The notes beneath the pieces were generated by a model. It saw only the letters and a program-made list of their open reading frames with translations. It was not told the DNA's origin and did not search any database. DNA of 64,000 nt, taken from positions 124,001 through 188,000 of the forward strand of contig JBFXAF010000004.1 in NCBI GenBank assembly GCA_050184585.1. Reading direction: 5' to 3'. Position 1 is the first letter of the stretch. Each line of letters starts with the position of its first letter. A program made the position numbers and the translations under genes. The DNA comes from JBFXAF01 sp050184585. GTDB lineage: Bacteria; Pseudomonadota; Alphaproteobacteria; Rhizobiales; Rhizobiaceae. This document shows, piece by piece, positions 16,984 to 25,608 of this stretch.

Positions 16984-18660
16984 TCACATGTTCGGGTAGA
17001 CCGGCCCCTCGCCGCCCTGCGGCGGCACCCAGTTGATGTTCTGGTTGGGATCCTTGATGTCGCACGTCTTGCAGTGCACGCAATTCTGCGCGTTGATGAC
17101 GAATGTGACGTCCACATCCATACGGTCGGCGGCGGCGTTGCCATCCTTGTCGACCCACTCGTAGACAGCCGCGGGACAGTAGCGCGCTGACGGCCCGGCG
17201 TAGATGTCGTGTTCCGAGCGCTTCTGCAGCTCGGGATCCTTCACCTGCAGGTGAACCGGCTGGTTCTCCTCGTGATTGGTGTTGGAAAGAAACACCGACG
17301 ACAGCCGATCGAAGGTCAGTACCCCGTCGGCCTTGGGATAGGCGATCTTCTTGTGTTTCGCGGCCGGCTCCAGCGACGCCGCGTCCGTCTTGCCGTGCTT
17401 GAGCGTACCGAGCGGCGAAAATCCGAACAGGGTATTCAGCCACATGTCGAGCCCGCCGATCGCGACACCGGAGAGGCCGAACCTGGACCAGAGCGGCTTG
17501 ACGTTGCGGACCTTCTTCAGGTCCTTGCCTATGTCGCTCGCCTTCCAGGACGCCTCATACCCCGACACCTCGTCGTGCGCGCGACCCTCCGCGAGCGCCG
17601 CCGCGACATGCTCGGCGGCCAGCATTCCCGACAGGACCGCATTGTGGGACCCCTTGATGCGCGGGAGATTGATGAACCCTGCCGAACAGCCGATCAGCGC
17701 GCCGCCGGGAAACGTCAGTTTAGGAACGGATTGCCATCCGCCTTCGGTGATGGCCCGGGCGCCATACGAGATGCGCTTCCCGCCCTCCAGCGTGCCGCGG
17801 ATCGACGGATGGGTCTTGAAGCGCTGGAACTCCTCGAACGGCGAGATGTATGGGTTCTTGTAGTTCAGGTGGACGACGAAGCCGACCGCCACTTGGTTGT
17901 CCTCCAGATGATAGAGGAATGAGCCGCCCCCCGTGGTCATGCCAAGCGGCCAGCCGAATGAATGCTGGACCAGCCCCGGCCGGTGGCTTTCAGGCTTCAC
18001 CTGCCAAAGTTCCTTCAGGCCGAGGCCGAATTTCTGTGGCTGGCGCCCCTCGTCCAGCGCAAACTTCCTGATCAGCGACTTGGCCAGCGATCCGCGCACG
18101 CCCTCGCCGATCAGCGTGTACTTGCCGAGCAATTCCATGCCCGGGGCATAGCCCGGTCCCCTCGAGCCATCGCGCTCGACGCCCATGTCTCCGGTGGCGA
18201 CGCCTTTCACGGCGCCATTCCCGTCATAGAGCACCTCGGCGGCGGCGAAGCCCGGATAGATCTCGACGCCAAGCGCCTCGGCCCTCGTCGCCAGCCAGCG
18301 GCAGACATTGCCGAGCGACACGATGTAGTTGCCGTGGTTGCTCATCAGCGGCGGCATCAGGAAGTTGGGAATGCGCACGGAACCCGCGGGGCCGAGCACC
18401 AGAAAATGATCGTCCGTCACCGGCGTCCTGAACGGATGGTCGCCATCCTCACGCCAGTCGGGCAGGAGGCGTTCGATCCCGACCGGGTCGACAACCGCGC
18501 CGGAGAGGATGTGCGCGCCTACCTCGGACCCCTTCTCGAGCACCACGACGGAGAGGTCGGGGTTGATCTGCTTCAGGTGGATCGCGGCGGCGAGCCCGGA
18601 GGGACCGGCGCCGACGATCACCACGTCGAACTCCATGCTCTCGCGTTCGGTCTCGCTCAT
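16984..18660 (-). CDS. etfD: Electron transfer flavoprotein-ubiquinone oxidoreductase
   Basis: A 558-residue membrane-bound flavoprotein that takes electrons from ETF, reduced by acyl-CoA dehydrogenases such as Ivd, to ubiquinone. Start ATG 18660 with GAGGGAAG upstream. The N-terminus has the FAD-binding VIVGAGPSGLAAAIHLKQ; the body has the ubiquinone-binding region (GGWQSVPKLTFPGGALIGCS); the C-terminus has the 4Fe-4S cysteines (ARYCPAAVYEW and NCVHCKTCDIKDP). Length matches mature ETF-QO. A near-perfect palindrome of the LiuR type lies about 100 bp upstream. ETF subunit genes are not in the window. Confidence 0.93.
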   Translation of the reverse strand: MSETERESMEFDVVIVGAGPSGLAAAIHLKQINPDLSVVVLEKGSEVGAHILSGAVVDPVGIERLLPDWREDGDHPFRTPVTDDHFLVLGPAGSVRIPNFLMPPLMSNHGNYIVSLGNVCRWLATRAEALGVEIYPGFAAAEVLYDGNGAVKGVATGDMGVERDGSRGPGYAPGMELLGKYTLIGEGVRGSLAKSLIRKFALDEGRQPQKFGLGLKELWQVKPESHRPGLVQHSFGWPLGMTTGGGSFLYHLEDNQVAVGFVVHLNYKNPYISPFEEFQRFKTHPSIRGTLEGGKRISYGARAITEGGWQSVPKLTFPGGALIGCSAGFINLPRIKGSHNAVLSGMLAAEHVAAALAEGRAHDEVSGYEASWKASDIGKDLKKVRNVKPLWSRFGLSGVAIGGLDMWLNTLFGFSPLGTLKHGKTDAASLEPAAKHKKIAYPKADGVLTFDRLSSVFLSNTNHEENQPVHLQVKDPELQKRSEHDIYAGPSARYCPAAVYEWVDKDGNAAADRMDVDVTFVINAQNCVHCKTCDIKDPNQNINWVPPQGGEGPVYPNM

Positions 18661-18762
18661 ATCTTCCCTCCGCTCCGCCGGGCGTTCGGTACCTTGATCA
18701 CCGTCCCATAACGCATCCACCGACCATGTTAAACGACCGTCGTTCGGGGACGCGCAGGTTCA

Positions 18763-18780
18763 TTTGACGTAAACGTAAAA
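18763..18780 (-). promoter_or_regulatory. LiuR-like palindrome upstream of ETF-QO
   Basis: TTTGACGT-AA-ACGTAAAA forms two 8-bp half sites with one mismatch. MerR-family LiuR sites controlling branched-chain amino acid degradation and ETF genes have the form TTTACGTNNACGTAAA. The site lies between etfD and the divergent secreted-protein gene, so either could be the target. The regulator gene is not in the window. Confidence 0.5.
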
Positions 18781-18852
18781 GTCAGTCAACGGCGAACGAC
18801 AACCGCCATCCCGCCATAGGCGCGGGCGGAATTCTCGGCCATACTCGTCACC

Positions 18853-19491
18853 ATGCGCGAGGCAACCACCCGGTTCCCGTCGATCGCACGCGGCGCCGGT
18901 CTGATCGCCATCGTCACCGCGACGCTCGCCAATGCGTCCGCCTCGGACACGACCGGCGCCATACCGCACCCGCAGATCGCCTACGCAGGCACCTATTCCT
19001 ATTCGGACGAGTTGGGTGGCTTCGCGATCGTCGCCAGCGGTGGCAATGGAACACGGGACGATCCCGTCGTCATCCAGCAGGAGTTGTTCTCGGCCAGCGC
19101 CGTGACAATGGTCATCCGCGCCGCGCGCCCGATCCGGCCGTTCGACCATTCCGGCCTCTACGCCAGCGGGTTCATCCATATGAGACTGGAAATCCTCAAC
19201 AACAGCGGTGTGGCATGGCAGGAGGTGGAACTGGAGCTCCAGGAACGGCTCGGCGAGTCGAGCGTCTTTTCCGACGGGCTGTCCTTCGACCAGCGGCGGA
19301 CCGATTCGGCCAACGTCCACTCCAGCCACTTCCGCAAATGGGACCGCGACTTCGAGCCGTACGACCGGCTCCTTTTCGAGGACGGCTCCGTCGATCCAAG
19401 GGAGATCGTCACGCTGGGCTTCTTCGTCACCGATTTCACGCCGCGCTGGGTATTCTATCTGCGGATCGATCCGCGCATCCCGTTCTCGTGA
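18853..19491 (+). CDS. Secreted protein of unknown function
   Basis: A 212-residue protein with an N-terminal signal sequence (GAGLIAIVTATLANASAS, cut near residue 31). The mature part is rich in beta-type segments (FIHMRLEILNNSGVAWQEVE; VTLGFFVTDFTPRWVFYLRI), as in a periplasmic beta-sandwich. I recognise no named domain. The start at 18853 is the first ATG of a long coding frame. It lies upstream of the uracil-DNA glycosylase gene with a 37-bp gap and could share its transcript. Confidence 0.65.
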   Translation: MREATTRFPSIARGAGLIAIVTATLANASASDTTGAIPHPQIAYAGTYSYSDELGGFAIVASGGNGTRDDPVVIQQELFSASAVTMVIRAARPIRPFDHSGLYASGFIHMRLEILNNSGVAWQEVELELQERLGESSVFSDGLSFDQRRTDSANVHSSHFRKWDRDFEPYDRLLFEDGSVDPREIVTLGFFVTDFTPRWVFYLRIDPRIPFS

Positions 19492-19528
19492 GCTTGCGTT
19501 CACAGCGCCGATCTGCGAGCGGACCAGA

Positions 19529-20365
19529 ATGAGCGATCCGAAGAAGGACAGTGCGTCCGCGGCGGCGGACCTGCGCGACATGGCGCTGTTTCTCGCCGAC
19601 TCCGGCGTCGACACGCCGCTGGTCGAGGAACCGGTCAACCGCTTCGAGGTCAGACCCGTCGAACCGGCGGCCCGGACCGCGCCGCGCCCTGCCCCCGTCC
19701 CCCGCGCCCAGACCCCGCCAACCGTCACCCCCGGTTCCGGGGCCGTTGTCCCGGACGACACCCAGGCGGCGCGGGCGCGCGAACTGGCGCGCGAGGCGAA
19801 GACGCTCGACGAGCTCAGGGCGATCATGGGGGCTTTCGACGGCTGCAACCTGCGCATGACGGCGAAGAACCTCGTCTTCGCCGATGGCAATCCCGAGGCC
19901 GACCTGATGCTGGTCGGCGAGGCGCCGGGGCGCGAGGAGGACATCGAGGGCCTGCCCTTCGTCGGGCGCTCCGGGCAACTGCTCGACCGGATCCTGGCGG
20001 CCATCGGACGCGACCGGGGCTCGGCATACATCGCCAACGTGATCCCCTGGCGGCCCCCAGGCAACCGCGATCCCTCTCCGATGGAGACCGAGATCTGCCG
20101 GCCCTTCATCGAGCGGCAGATCGAGCTTGCCGCGCCGCGTGTGCTGGTGACCCTCGGCAACCCGTCGACCAAGACGCTGCTCGGGGCGCAGGCCGGCATC
20201 ATGCGCATGCGCGGCAACTGGCAGACCTACCGCTCGCCGGCGGGACTGGAGGTGCCGGCCATGCCGACCCTCCATCCCGCCTACCTGCTCCGCAACCCGG
20301 CACACAAGCGCCTCGCATGGCGCGACTTCCTGGACATCAAGGCCAAGCTCGCGGCGCTCGCCTGA
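19529..20365 (+). CDS. Uracil-DNA glycosylase, family 4-like without Fe-S cysteines
   Basis: A 278-residue protein. The first 80 residues are a proline-rich, disordered extension; the rest is the glycosylase: LMLVGEAPGREEDIEGLPFV (motif A), NVIPWRPPGNRDPSPMETE, LVTLGNPSTKTLLG and LHPAYLLRNP (motif B). It removes uracil from DNA to start base excision repair. Family 4 enzymes carry four cysteines for a 4Fe-4S cluster. Here only two cysteines exist in the whole protein (DGCNLR and EICRPF), and the usual KCRPPGN is PWRPPGN. So it belongs to the alphaproteobacterial group that seems to have lost the cluster. Confidence 0.85.
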   Translation: MSDPKKDSASAAADLRDMALFLADSGVDTPLVEEPVNRFEVRPVEPAARTAPRPAPVPRAQTPPTVTPGSGAVVPDDTQAARARELAREAKTLDELRAIMGAFDGCNLRMTAKNLVFADGNPEADLMLVGEAPGREEDIEGLPFVGRSGQLLDRILAAIGRDRGSAYIANVIPWRPPGNRDPSPMETEICRPFIERQIELAAPRVLVTLGNPSTKTLLGAQAGIMRMRGNWQTYRSPAGLEVPAMPTLHPAYLLRNPAHKRLAWRDFLDIKAKLAALA

Positions 20366-20372
20366 GCAACCG

Positions 20373-20807
20373 TCAACGCCGCGCGACGATGCGGCTCGTC
20401 ACCAACGCCTTCGCGATGATACCGCCATCGGCACTCCGTACGCAGATGTCGGACACCGTCTGGGATCGGCTGCGCTGGATGACGACGGCCTCGGCCGTGA
20501 GCCCGACACCGTCCGCCGGCGCCAGATAGGCGATCGTCAGGGAGGCGGTCGCCCCGCCCGCCGCCGCCCCGTCCGCGAGCGCGGAGGCGGAAGCCGCAGC
20601 AGCCGCGATGTCGACCAGCGTGGCAAGCGCGCCGCCGTGGACGACCGTTCCGACGGTACAGTTCTCCGGACGGAACGGCAGGCCGAGGATGACACGATCC
20701 GGATGCGCCTCGATGACGCCGATCCCGAGGACCGCCGCCAGCGGCGACCCCGCCAGCACCTTCTCGATCCACGCGGACGCTTCCGCCCCAATGGTCGGAC
20801 GATGCAT
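20373..20807 (-). CDS. PaaI-family hotdog thioesterase
   Basis: A 144-residue hotdog-fold protein. The region FRPENCTVGTVVHGGALATL, then VDIAAAAASASAL, holds the conserved HGG and the following Asp used in acyl-CoA thioester hydrolysis; SLTIAYLAPADG and VSDICVRSADGGIIAKALVT complete the fold. It probably hydrolyses an aryl- or acyl-CoA; the substrate is not visible. It is convergent with the glycosylase gene (7-bp gap) and 3 bp downstream of the membrane-protein gene, so it is probably in one unit with it. Confidence 0.85.
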   Translation of the reverse strand: MHRPTIGAEASAWIEKVLAGSPLAAVLGIGVIEAHPDRVILGLPFRPENCTVGTVVHGGALATLVDIAAAAASASALADGAAAGGATASLTIAYLAPADGVGLTAEAVVIQRSRSQTVSDICVRSADGGIIAKALVTSRIVARR

Positions 20808-20810
20808 GGC

Positions 20811-21203
20811 TCAGGCCCCCCGAGCGCGGCGGTAGCCGACGAACTGGAGCTGGGCGAACAGCGCGACGGCGATCGCCTGGGTGGCTACGAACACCATTCC
20901 CAGAACGTTCGGTGACACAGCGCTCGACATGAGCAGGGCGACGCTACCGAACACCCAGAGGACGTTGATGGCGATGATGACCACCATGATCGCCGCCGGC
21001 GCCTTCGACCGCGAGGCGACCACGAGAAGCAGGACGACGAATGGGGCGAGCGCGACGCCCGCCCAGACGAGCAGACCGGACGGCAGCGCGAGGACCGGCG
21101 AAAGCAGGCCGGCTCCGGCGGCCATGACGAGGCCGGCCGCGCCGCTGACCGCCGCATCGGCGTTGAGCGCATTGCGCAGGTAAGGTGTGATCTTCACGTC
21201 CAT
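20811..21203 (-). CDS. Four-helix membrane protein, divergent from XRE regulator
   Basis: A 130-residue protein. Start ATG 21203 (MDVKITPYLRNALNADAAVS) with GGAGAA upstream; the in-frame start at 21242 has no support. Four hydrophobic segments cover most of the length (GAAGLVMAAGAGLL; GLLVWAGVALAPFVVLLLVV; AIMVVIIAINVLWVFGSVAL; MVFVATQAIAVALFAQLQFV). It is a small inner-membrane protein of unknown function. Divergent transcription from an MmyB-type regulator, with operator-like repeats between, suggests it is that regulator's target. Confidence 0.7.
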   Translation of the reverse strand: MDVKITPYLRNALNADAAVSGAAGLVMAAGAGLLSPVLALPSGLLVWAGVALAPFVVLLLVVASRSKAPAAIMVVIIAINVLWVFGSVALLMSSAVSPNVLGMVFVATQAIAVALFAQLQFVGYRRARGA

Positions 21204-21285
21204 TGCAGTTCTCCGGGATGCGGTTCGATCGGGCCGGGTCATCCGGCCGGTAGGCGCAACCTGTCAGGCTGTCCGGGGGCTTGCG

Positions 21286-21326
21286 ATTACGATGCAGGTA
21301 ATAGCGGCAACGACCCCTCTCGTCGT
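21286..21326. promoter_or_regulatory. Two inverted repeats with 7-bp spacers (candidate XRE operators)
   Basis: ATTAC-N7-GTAAT (21286-21302) and ACGAC-N7-GTCGT (21310-21326) have the same 17-bp architecture and centres 24 bp apart. Both lie between the divergent membrane-protein and XRE/MmyB genes, the usual place for autoregulatory operators. Confidence 0.5.
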
Positions 21327-21367
21327 AATGATCAGGCAATGCTCCGACGTCCCGAGAGGAGAATGGG

Positions 21368-22165
21368 ATGACGATCCAGCCGATCGGAACGATGATCAGG
21401 GACTGGCGAGCGCGCCGGCGCTTGAGCCAGCTCGACCTGGCGAGCGAGGCGGACGTCTCGCAGCGCCATCTGTCGTTCATAGAAAGCGGCCGCGCGCGCC
21501 CGTCACGCGACATGGTGCTTCACCTTGCCGAGCAGCTCGACGTTCCGCTCCGCGACCGAAACCGGCTGCTGCTGGCGGCGGGCTTCGCGCCAAGCTTCGA
21601 GGAGAGGTCCATCGGACATCCTTCGCTGGAGCCCGCGATGACGGCGGTCGGCAAGGTCCTGGAGGGCCACGCGCCGAACCCGGCGCTGGCGATCGACCGG
21701 CACTGGAATCTCGTCGCCGCGAACAAGGCGGCGGCGACCTTCCTGTCCGAGGGCATTGCCGAGCGCCTGCTGATTCCTCCGGTGAACGTGCTCAGGCTCA
21801 GCCTCCATCCCGAAGGCCTCGCACCGCGGATCGTCAACCTCGCTGGCTGGCGCGCGCACCTTCTCGAACGGCTGCACAGGCTGATCGTGGCGACCGGCGA
21901 CGACGCGCTTGTGACGCTGGAGGAGGAGCTCAAGACCTACCCGGCCGGCGTGTCGCGGACACGTCCGTTGCACGACGAAGCGCAGATGATCGCCTACCCG
22001 CTGCAGATCAGGGCCGGCGAGGTCGTCCTGTCGTTCTTCACGACGACGACGGTGTTCGGAACACCACTCGACGTGACCCTTTCGGAACTGGCGATCGAAA
22101 GCTTCTTCGCCGCCGACGCGGGCACCCGCTTCACGCTCCAGGCACTCGCCGACGGCCACGCCTGA
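21368..22165 (+). CDS. XRE-family regulator with MmyB-like ligand-binding domain
   Basis: A 265-residue regulator. Residues 8-65 are the Cro/CI-type helix-turn-helix (MIRDWRARRRLSQLDLASEA, DVSQRHLSFIESGRARPSRD), and the rest is the MmyB-like sensor domain (PALAIDRHWNLVAANKAAAT; GWRAHLLERLHRL; ESFFAADAGTRFTLQALAD). Proteins of this class often control a neighbouring oxidoreductase or transporter gene. ATG 21368 follows GAGAGGAGAATGGG. It is divergent from the four-helix membrane protein, and its end lies 1 bp from the end of the convergent DMT transporter gene. Confidence 0.88.
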   Translation: MTIQPIGTMIRDWRARRRLSQLDLASEADVSQRHLSFIESGRARPSRDMVLHLAEQLDVPLRDRNRLLLAAGFAPSFEERSIGHPSLEPAMTAVGKVLEGHAPNPALAIDRHWNLVAANKAAATFLSEGIAERLLIPPVNVLRLSLHPEGLAPRIVNLAGWRAHLLERLHRLIVATGDDALVTLEEELKTYPAGVSRTRPLHDEAQMIAYPLQIRAGEVVLSFFTTTTVFGTPLDVTLSELAIESFFAADAGTRFTLQALADGHA

Positions 22166-22166
22166 A

Positions 22167-23111
22167 CTACTGCGGCGGCGTCACCTTGCGCACGGCGGCG
22201 CGCTCGATGCCGAGCTGGCGCTCGCGCCAGATGATGAAGATGCCCGCGGCGATCACGATCAACCCGCCGACCAGCATGTGGATGGTCGGCACCTCCTGGA
22301 AGGCGAAGTAGCCGACGGCGACCCCGATCAGCAGCGACATGTACTCGAACGGCGCTACCGTTGACGCCTCCGCGTGCCGGTATGCCTCCGTCATGACGAT
22401 CTGCGCGACGCCGCCGCAGATGCCTGACCCTATGAGCAACCCTGCCTGGGCGGCCGTCAGTGGGCTCCAGCCGAGTGGCAGCGACAGCAGCCCGGCTACA
22501 CTCGCCGTCAGCGAGAACCACATGACGATGGTGGCGCTTCGTTCGGTCTGGACGAGGTTTCTCACCATGAGCAGCGCGCTGGCCGACATCGCCGCCGCGG
22601 TCAACATGGCAATGATGCCCATCGCCTCGTGGTTGGACAGCTCCGACTGAGAGGTGAAGAGGGTCAGTTTCGGCCACGAGACGATGAAGACGCCGATCAT
22701 CCCGACCGCGACCGCCGACCAGCGGTAGATCCGGATCGTCTCACCCATGAAGAGCGCGCTGAACACCACCAGGAGTAGCGGTTGCGCGTAGTTGAGCGTG
22801 ATCACCTCGGGCAGCGGCAGGCGCGACAGGGCGAAGAAGCCGAGGCCCATGGACGCAACGCCGATCAGGCCACGCGAAACATGCGCCAGCGGCCGTGACG
22901 TCGAGAGCGCGGTGGCGATTTCACGCCGGTAGGCGAGGAACACCAGAATGGGAAGCATGGCGAAGAAGGCTCGGAAGAAGATGATCTGACCGACCGGCAG
23001 ATCTCCCGCCGCCTTGATCAGCGCCTGCATCGCGACGAAGATCGCCACGGAAAGCACCTTCAGGCCGATACCCGTCAGGACGCTGCCCTGGGCAGGCTGG
23101 GCGAGCGACAT
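22167..23111 (-). CDS. DMT-superfamily (EamA) transporter (second copy)
   Basis: A 314-residue inner-membrane carrier with ten predicted helices and two EamA domains (KVLSVAIFVAMQALIKAAGD; EVITLNYAQPLLLVVFSALF; MTEAYRHAEASTVAPFEYMS). ATG 23111 is preceded by GGAAGG; the upstream in-frame start at 23168 is unlikely. It follows the molybdenum hydroxylase subunit gene after 34 bp on the same strand, so a shared transcript is likely, and the substrate may relate to that enzyme. It is only distantly similar to the carrier at 6720-7634. Confidence 0.85.
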   Translation of the reverse strand: MSLAQPAQGSVLTGIGLKVLSVAIFVAMQALIKAAGDLPVGQIIFFRAFFAMLPILVFLAYRREIATALSTSRPLAHVSRGLIGVASMGLGFFALSRLPLPEVITLNYAQPLLLVVFSALFMGETIRIYRWSAVAVGMIGVFIVSWPKLTLFTSQSELSNHEAMGIIAMLTAAAMSASALLMVRNLVQTERSATIVMWFSLTASVAGLLSLPLGWSPLTAAQAGLLIGSGICGGVAQIVMTEAYRHAEASTVAPFEYMSLLIGVAVGYFAFQEVPTIHMLVGGLIVIAAGIFIIWRERQLGIERAAVRKVTPPQ

Positions 23112-23145
23112 CAGGCGCCTTCCGCATGCGGTGGCCGCACAAAGC

Positions 23146-25458
23146 TCACCGGCGCGCCGCCTCGGCATCGTGGATCAATTGCCAGACCCGCGCCGGCGTG
23201 GCCGGCATCTCGACATGATCTATCCCGTAGGCCTTGTGGAGCGCGTCCGTGACGGCGTTCATGATGGCCGGAGTCGCGCCGATCGTGCCGGCCTCGCCCG
23301 CGCCCTTGATGCCCATCGCATTGGTCGTGGACGGAACGTTTCTGGTCTCGAAGTGGAATGACGGGAGGTCGTCGGCGCGCGGCATGGCGTAGTCCATGAA
23401 GCTCGCCGTCAGAAGCTGGCCGTCGTCGCCATAGACGGTGTCCTCGGTCAGCGCCTGACCGATGCCTTGCGCCACGCCGCCATGAACCTGCCCGGCGAGC
23501 AGCATCGGGTTCACCGTCATGCCGAAATCGTCGACGATCGTGTAGGCGACGATTTCCGTGCGGCCGGTCGCGGGGTCAACCTCGACCTCGGCGATATGCG
23601 TGCCGTTGGGGTATGTGGCCTCGTCCTGCACGAATTCGCCGAAGCCTTCGACATCCTTCGGGGTCCTGGCGGCGGCGGCCACGGCGGCAAAGCTGATCGA
23701 ACGATCGGTGCCGACGATCCGCGCCTCGCCAGCCTGAAGCTCGATGTCGGCGGCGGAAGCCTCCAGTTCGTCGGCAGCGATCTTCCTGATCTTCGCCGCG
23801 AGGTCGTCGCCTGCTCGGGCCGCCGAAACGCCGCCGAGCGGGATCGAACGCGAGCCGCCGGTGCCGCCGCCGGACGACAGGCGGTCGGTATCGCCCTGGT
23901 GAACGTGGATGCGGGATATGTCGATGCCGAGCTTGTCGGCCACGAACTGGGCATAGGCGGTGGCGTGCCCCTGGCCGTTGGTCTGGGTGCCGATAGCGAG
24001 CGTGACGGTTCCGTCCTTCTCCAACTGCGCGTAGGCGGGTTCCGAGCCGGCGAAAGCGCAGGCCTCGATGTAGGTCGCCATGCCGATGCCGCGCGCCTTG
24101 CCTCGCTGCGCCGCCGCCTTGCGTCGGTTCTCGAAGCCATTCCAGCCGGCGCGTTCCATGGCAAGTTCCATATGGCCAGCGAACTCGCCCACGTCATAGA
24201 GTCGGCCGGTCTGCGTGCGATAGGGAAACTGCTCCGGGCGGATGAAGTTGCGACGCCGGACCTCGTCGGGTCCGATTCCCAACTCGCGCGCGCAGGCGTC
24301 GACGAGCTTCTCGATCAGGTAGGCGGCCTCCGGCCGTCCCGCGCCGCGATAGGCGTCGACCGGCGCGGTGTTCGTGTAGACGCCATCGATGCCGACCGCG
24401 AGCGCCGGGATGTCGTAGACGCCGGTCGACATCGAGACGCCGACGAAGGGGATGAAGGGGCCGTACTGCGAAATGTAGGCGCCGAGATTGGCGATGAGGT
24501 TCACCCGCAACGCGAGGAACCTGCCATCGCCGTCGAGCGCCATCTCGGCCTTCACCACATTGTCGCGGCCCTGGGCGTCGACGAGGAAGTGTTCGTTGCG
24601 GTCGCCCTGCCACTTGACCGGCCGGCCAAGCCTGCGCGCGGCTTCGATGACTAGGGCGTATTCGCGGTAGACGAAGGTCTTGGGCCCGAAACCGCCGCCG
24701 ACGTCGGGCGTGACCACCCGCAGCTTCGACTTCGGCATGTCGAAGACCTTTGCGAGGACCGACTGCATCGAGTGCACGCCCTGGGATCCGACGGTCAGCA
24801 CGAAGCGCTCTTCGGCGGCGTTCCACTCGGCTATCGCGCCGCGCGGCTCCATGTAGTTGCAGACGAGGCGGTTGTTGCGAAAGGCGATCGCAACCACCTT
24901 GTCGGCGCGCCTGAAGGCGGCTTCGGTCTTGCTTCCATCGCCGACCTCGTAGCGAAAGGCGCGGTTGGACCCGAGTTCGGACCAGACCAGCGGCGCGCCC
25001 TCGTCGAGCGCACGATCGGTCGCGACGACCGCGTCCTCACCGTCATAATCCACCTCGATCAGCTCCGCCGCGTCCTGGGCGAGCGCGCGACTGTCGGCGA
25101 CCACGAAGGCGACGGCGTCGCCGACATGATTGACGCGATCACGGCAAAGGATCGGGATGTCGCGGGTCGGCGCGCGCGTGCCGTCGGGCTGCTTCTGCAT
25201 GGCGCCCGACTTCAGGTCGCTGAGATTGGCGATGTCGGCCCCGGTGAGCACGAGGCGAACGCCGGGCGCGGCCTTCGCGGCTTCGACGGAGCCGACGCTC
25301 AGCCTGCCTTTCGCGACCGGCGACCGCAGCACGTAGCCGTGAAGCAGTCCTTCGGGCACGATATCGTCGGTATAGCGCCCACGGCCGGTGATGAAGGCCG
25401 CGTCCTCGACGCGCCTTACCGGCGCGCCCATCCCGAACTTCGGAGTGACCACGTTCAT
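23146..25458 (-). CDS. Xanthine dehydrogenase-family molybdopterin-binding subunit (CoxL form II-like)
   Basis: A 770-residue large subunit of a molybdenum hydroxylase. Start ATG 25458 (MNVVTPKFGMGAPVRRVEDA). Domains: a/b-hammerhead (FITGRGRYTDDI, ILCRDRVNHVGDAVAFVVAD), then molybdopterin-binding (TPDVGGGFGPK; VDAYRGAGRPEAAYLIEKL; GTQTNGQGHATAYAQ; GIKGAGEAGTIGATPA with the catalytic-type Glu). The AYRGAGR loop is that of form II enzymes, not the AYRCSFR of true CO dehydrogenase, so it is not an aerobic CO dehydrogenase. The FAD and 2Fe-2S subunits that normally accompany it are not in the window. Substrate unknown. Confidence 0.88.
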   Translation of the reverse strand: MNVVTPKFGMGAPVRRVEDAAFITGRGRYTDDIVPEGLLHGYVLRSPVAKGRLSVGSVEAAKAAPGVRLVLTGADIANLSDLKSGAMQKQPDGTRAPTRDIPILCRDRVNHVGDAVAFVVADSRALAQDAAELIEVDYDGEDAVVATDRALDEGAPLVWSELGSNRAFRYEVGDGSKTEAAFRRADKVVAIAFRNNRLVCNYMEPRGAIAEWNAAEERFVLTVGSQGVHSMQSVLAKVFDMPKSKLRVVTPDVGGGFGPKTFVYREYALVIEAARRLGRPVKWQGDRNEHFLVDAQGRDNVVKAEMALDGDGRFLALRVNLIANLGAYISQYGPFIPFVGVSMSTGVYDIPALAVGIDGVYTNTAPVDAYRGAGRPEAAYLIEKLVDACARELGIGPDEVRRRNFIRPEQFPYRTQTGRLYDVGEFAGHMELAMERAGWNGFENRRKAAAQRGKARGIGMATYIEACAFAGSEPAYAQLEKDGTVTLAIGTQTNGQGHATAYAQFVADKLGIDISRIHVHQGDTDRLSSGGGTGGSRSIPLGGVSAARAGDDLAAKIRKIAADELEASAADIELQAGEARIVGTDRSISFAAVAAAARTPKDVEGFGEFVQDEATYPNGTHIAEVEVDPATGRTEIVAYTIVDDFGMTVNPMLLAGQVHGGVAQGIGQALTEDTVYGDDGQLLTASFMDYAMPRADDLPSFHFETRNVPSTTNAMGIKGAGEAGTIGATPAIMNAVTDALHKAYGIDHVEMPATPARVWQLIHDAEAARR

Positions 25459-25608
25459 GTCTGCACCGCCAGTAGTGGGAAAGCGGGTTTCAAATACCCT
25501 TCTTGCAGTTTTGTCGAGTGAGCGTTTTGTGTAAAGAGCGCCAACCGCTTTTTTGAGGCCGACCGTGTCGCCCGCACGGATGGTCCGCAACACCCGGATC
25601 GGAGCCGA

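Noticed and set aside
23146..25458. Aerobic carbon monoxide dehydrogenase
   Set aside because: The active-site loop is AYRGAGR (form II), not AYRCSFR, and coxM and coxS are absent.
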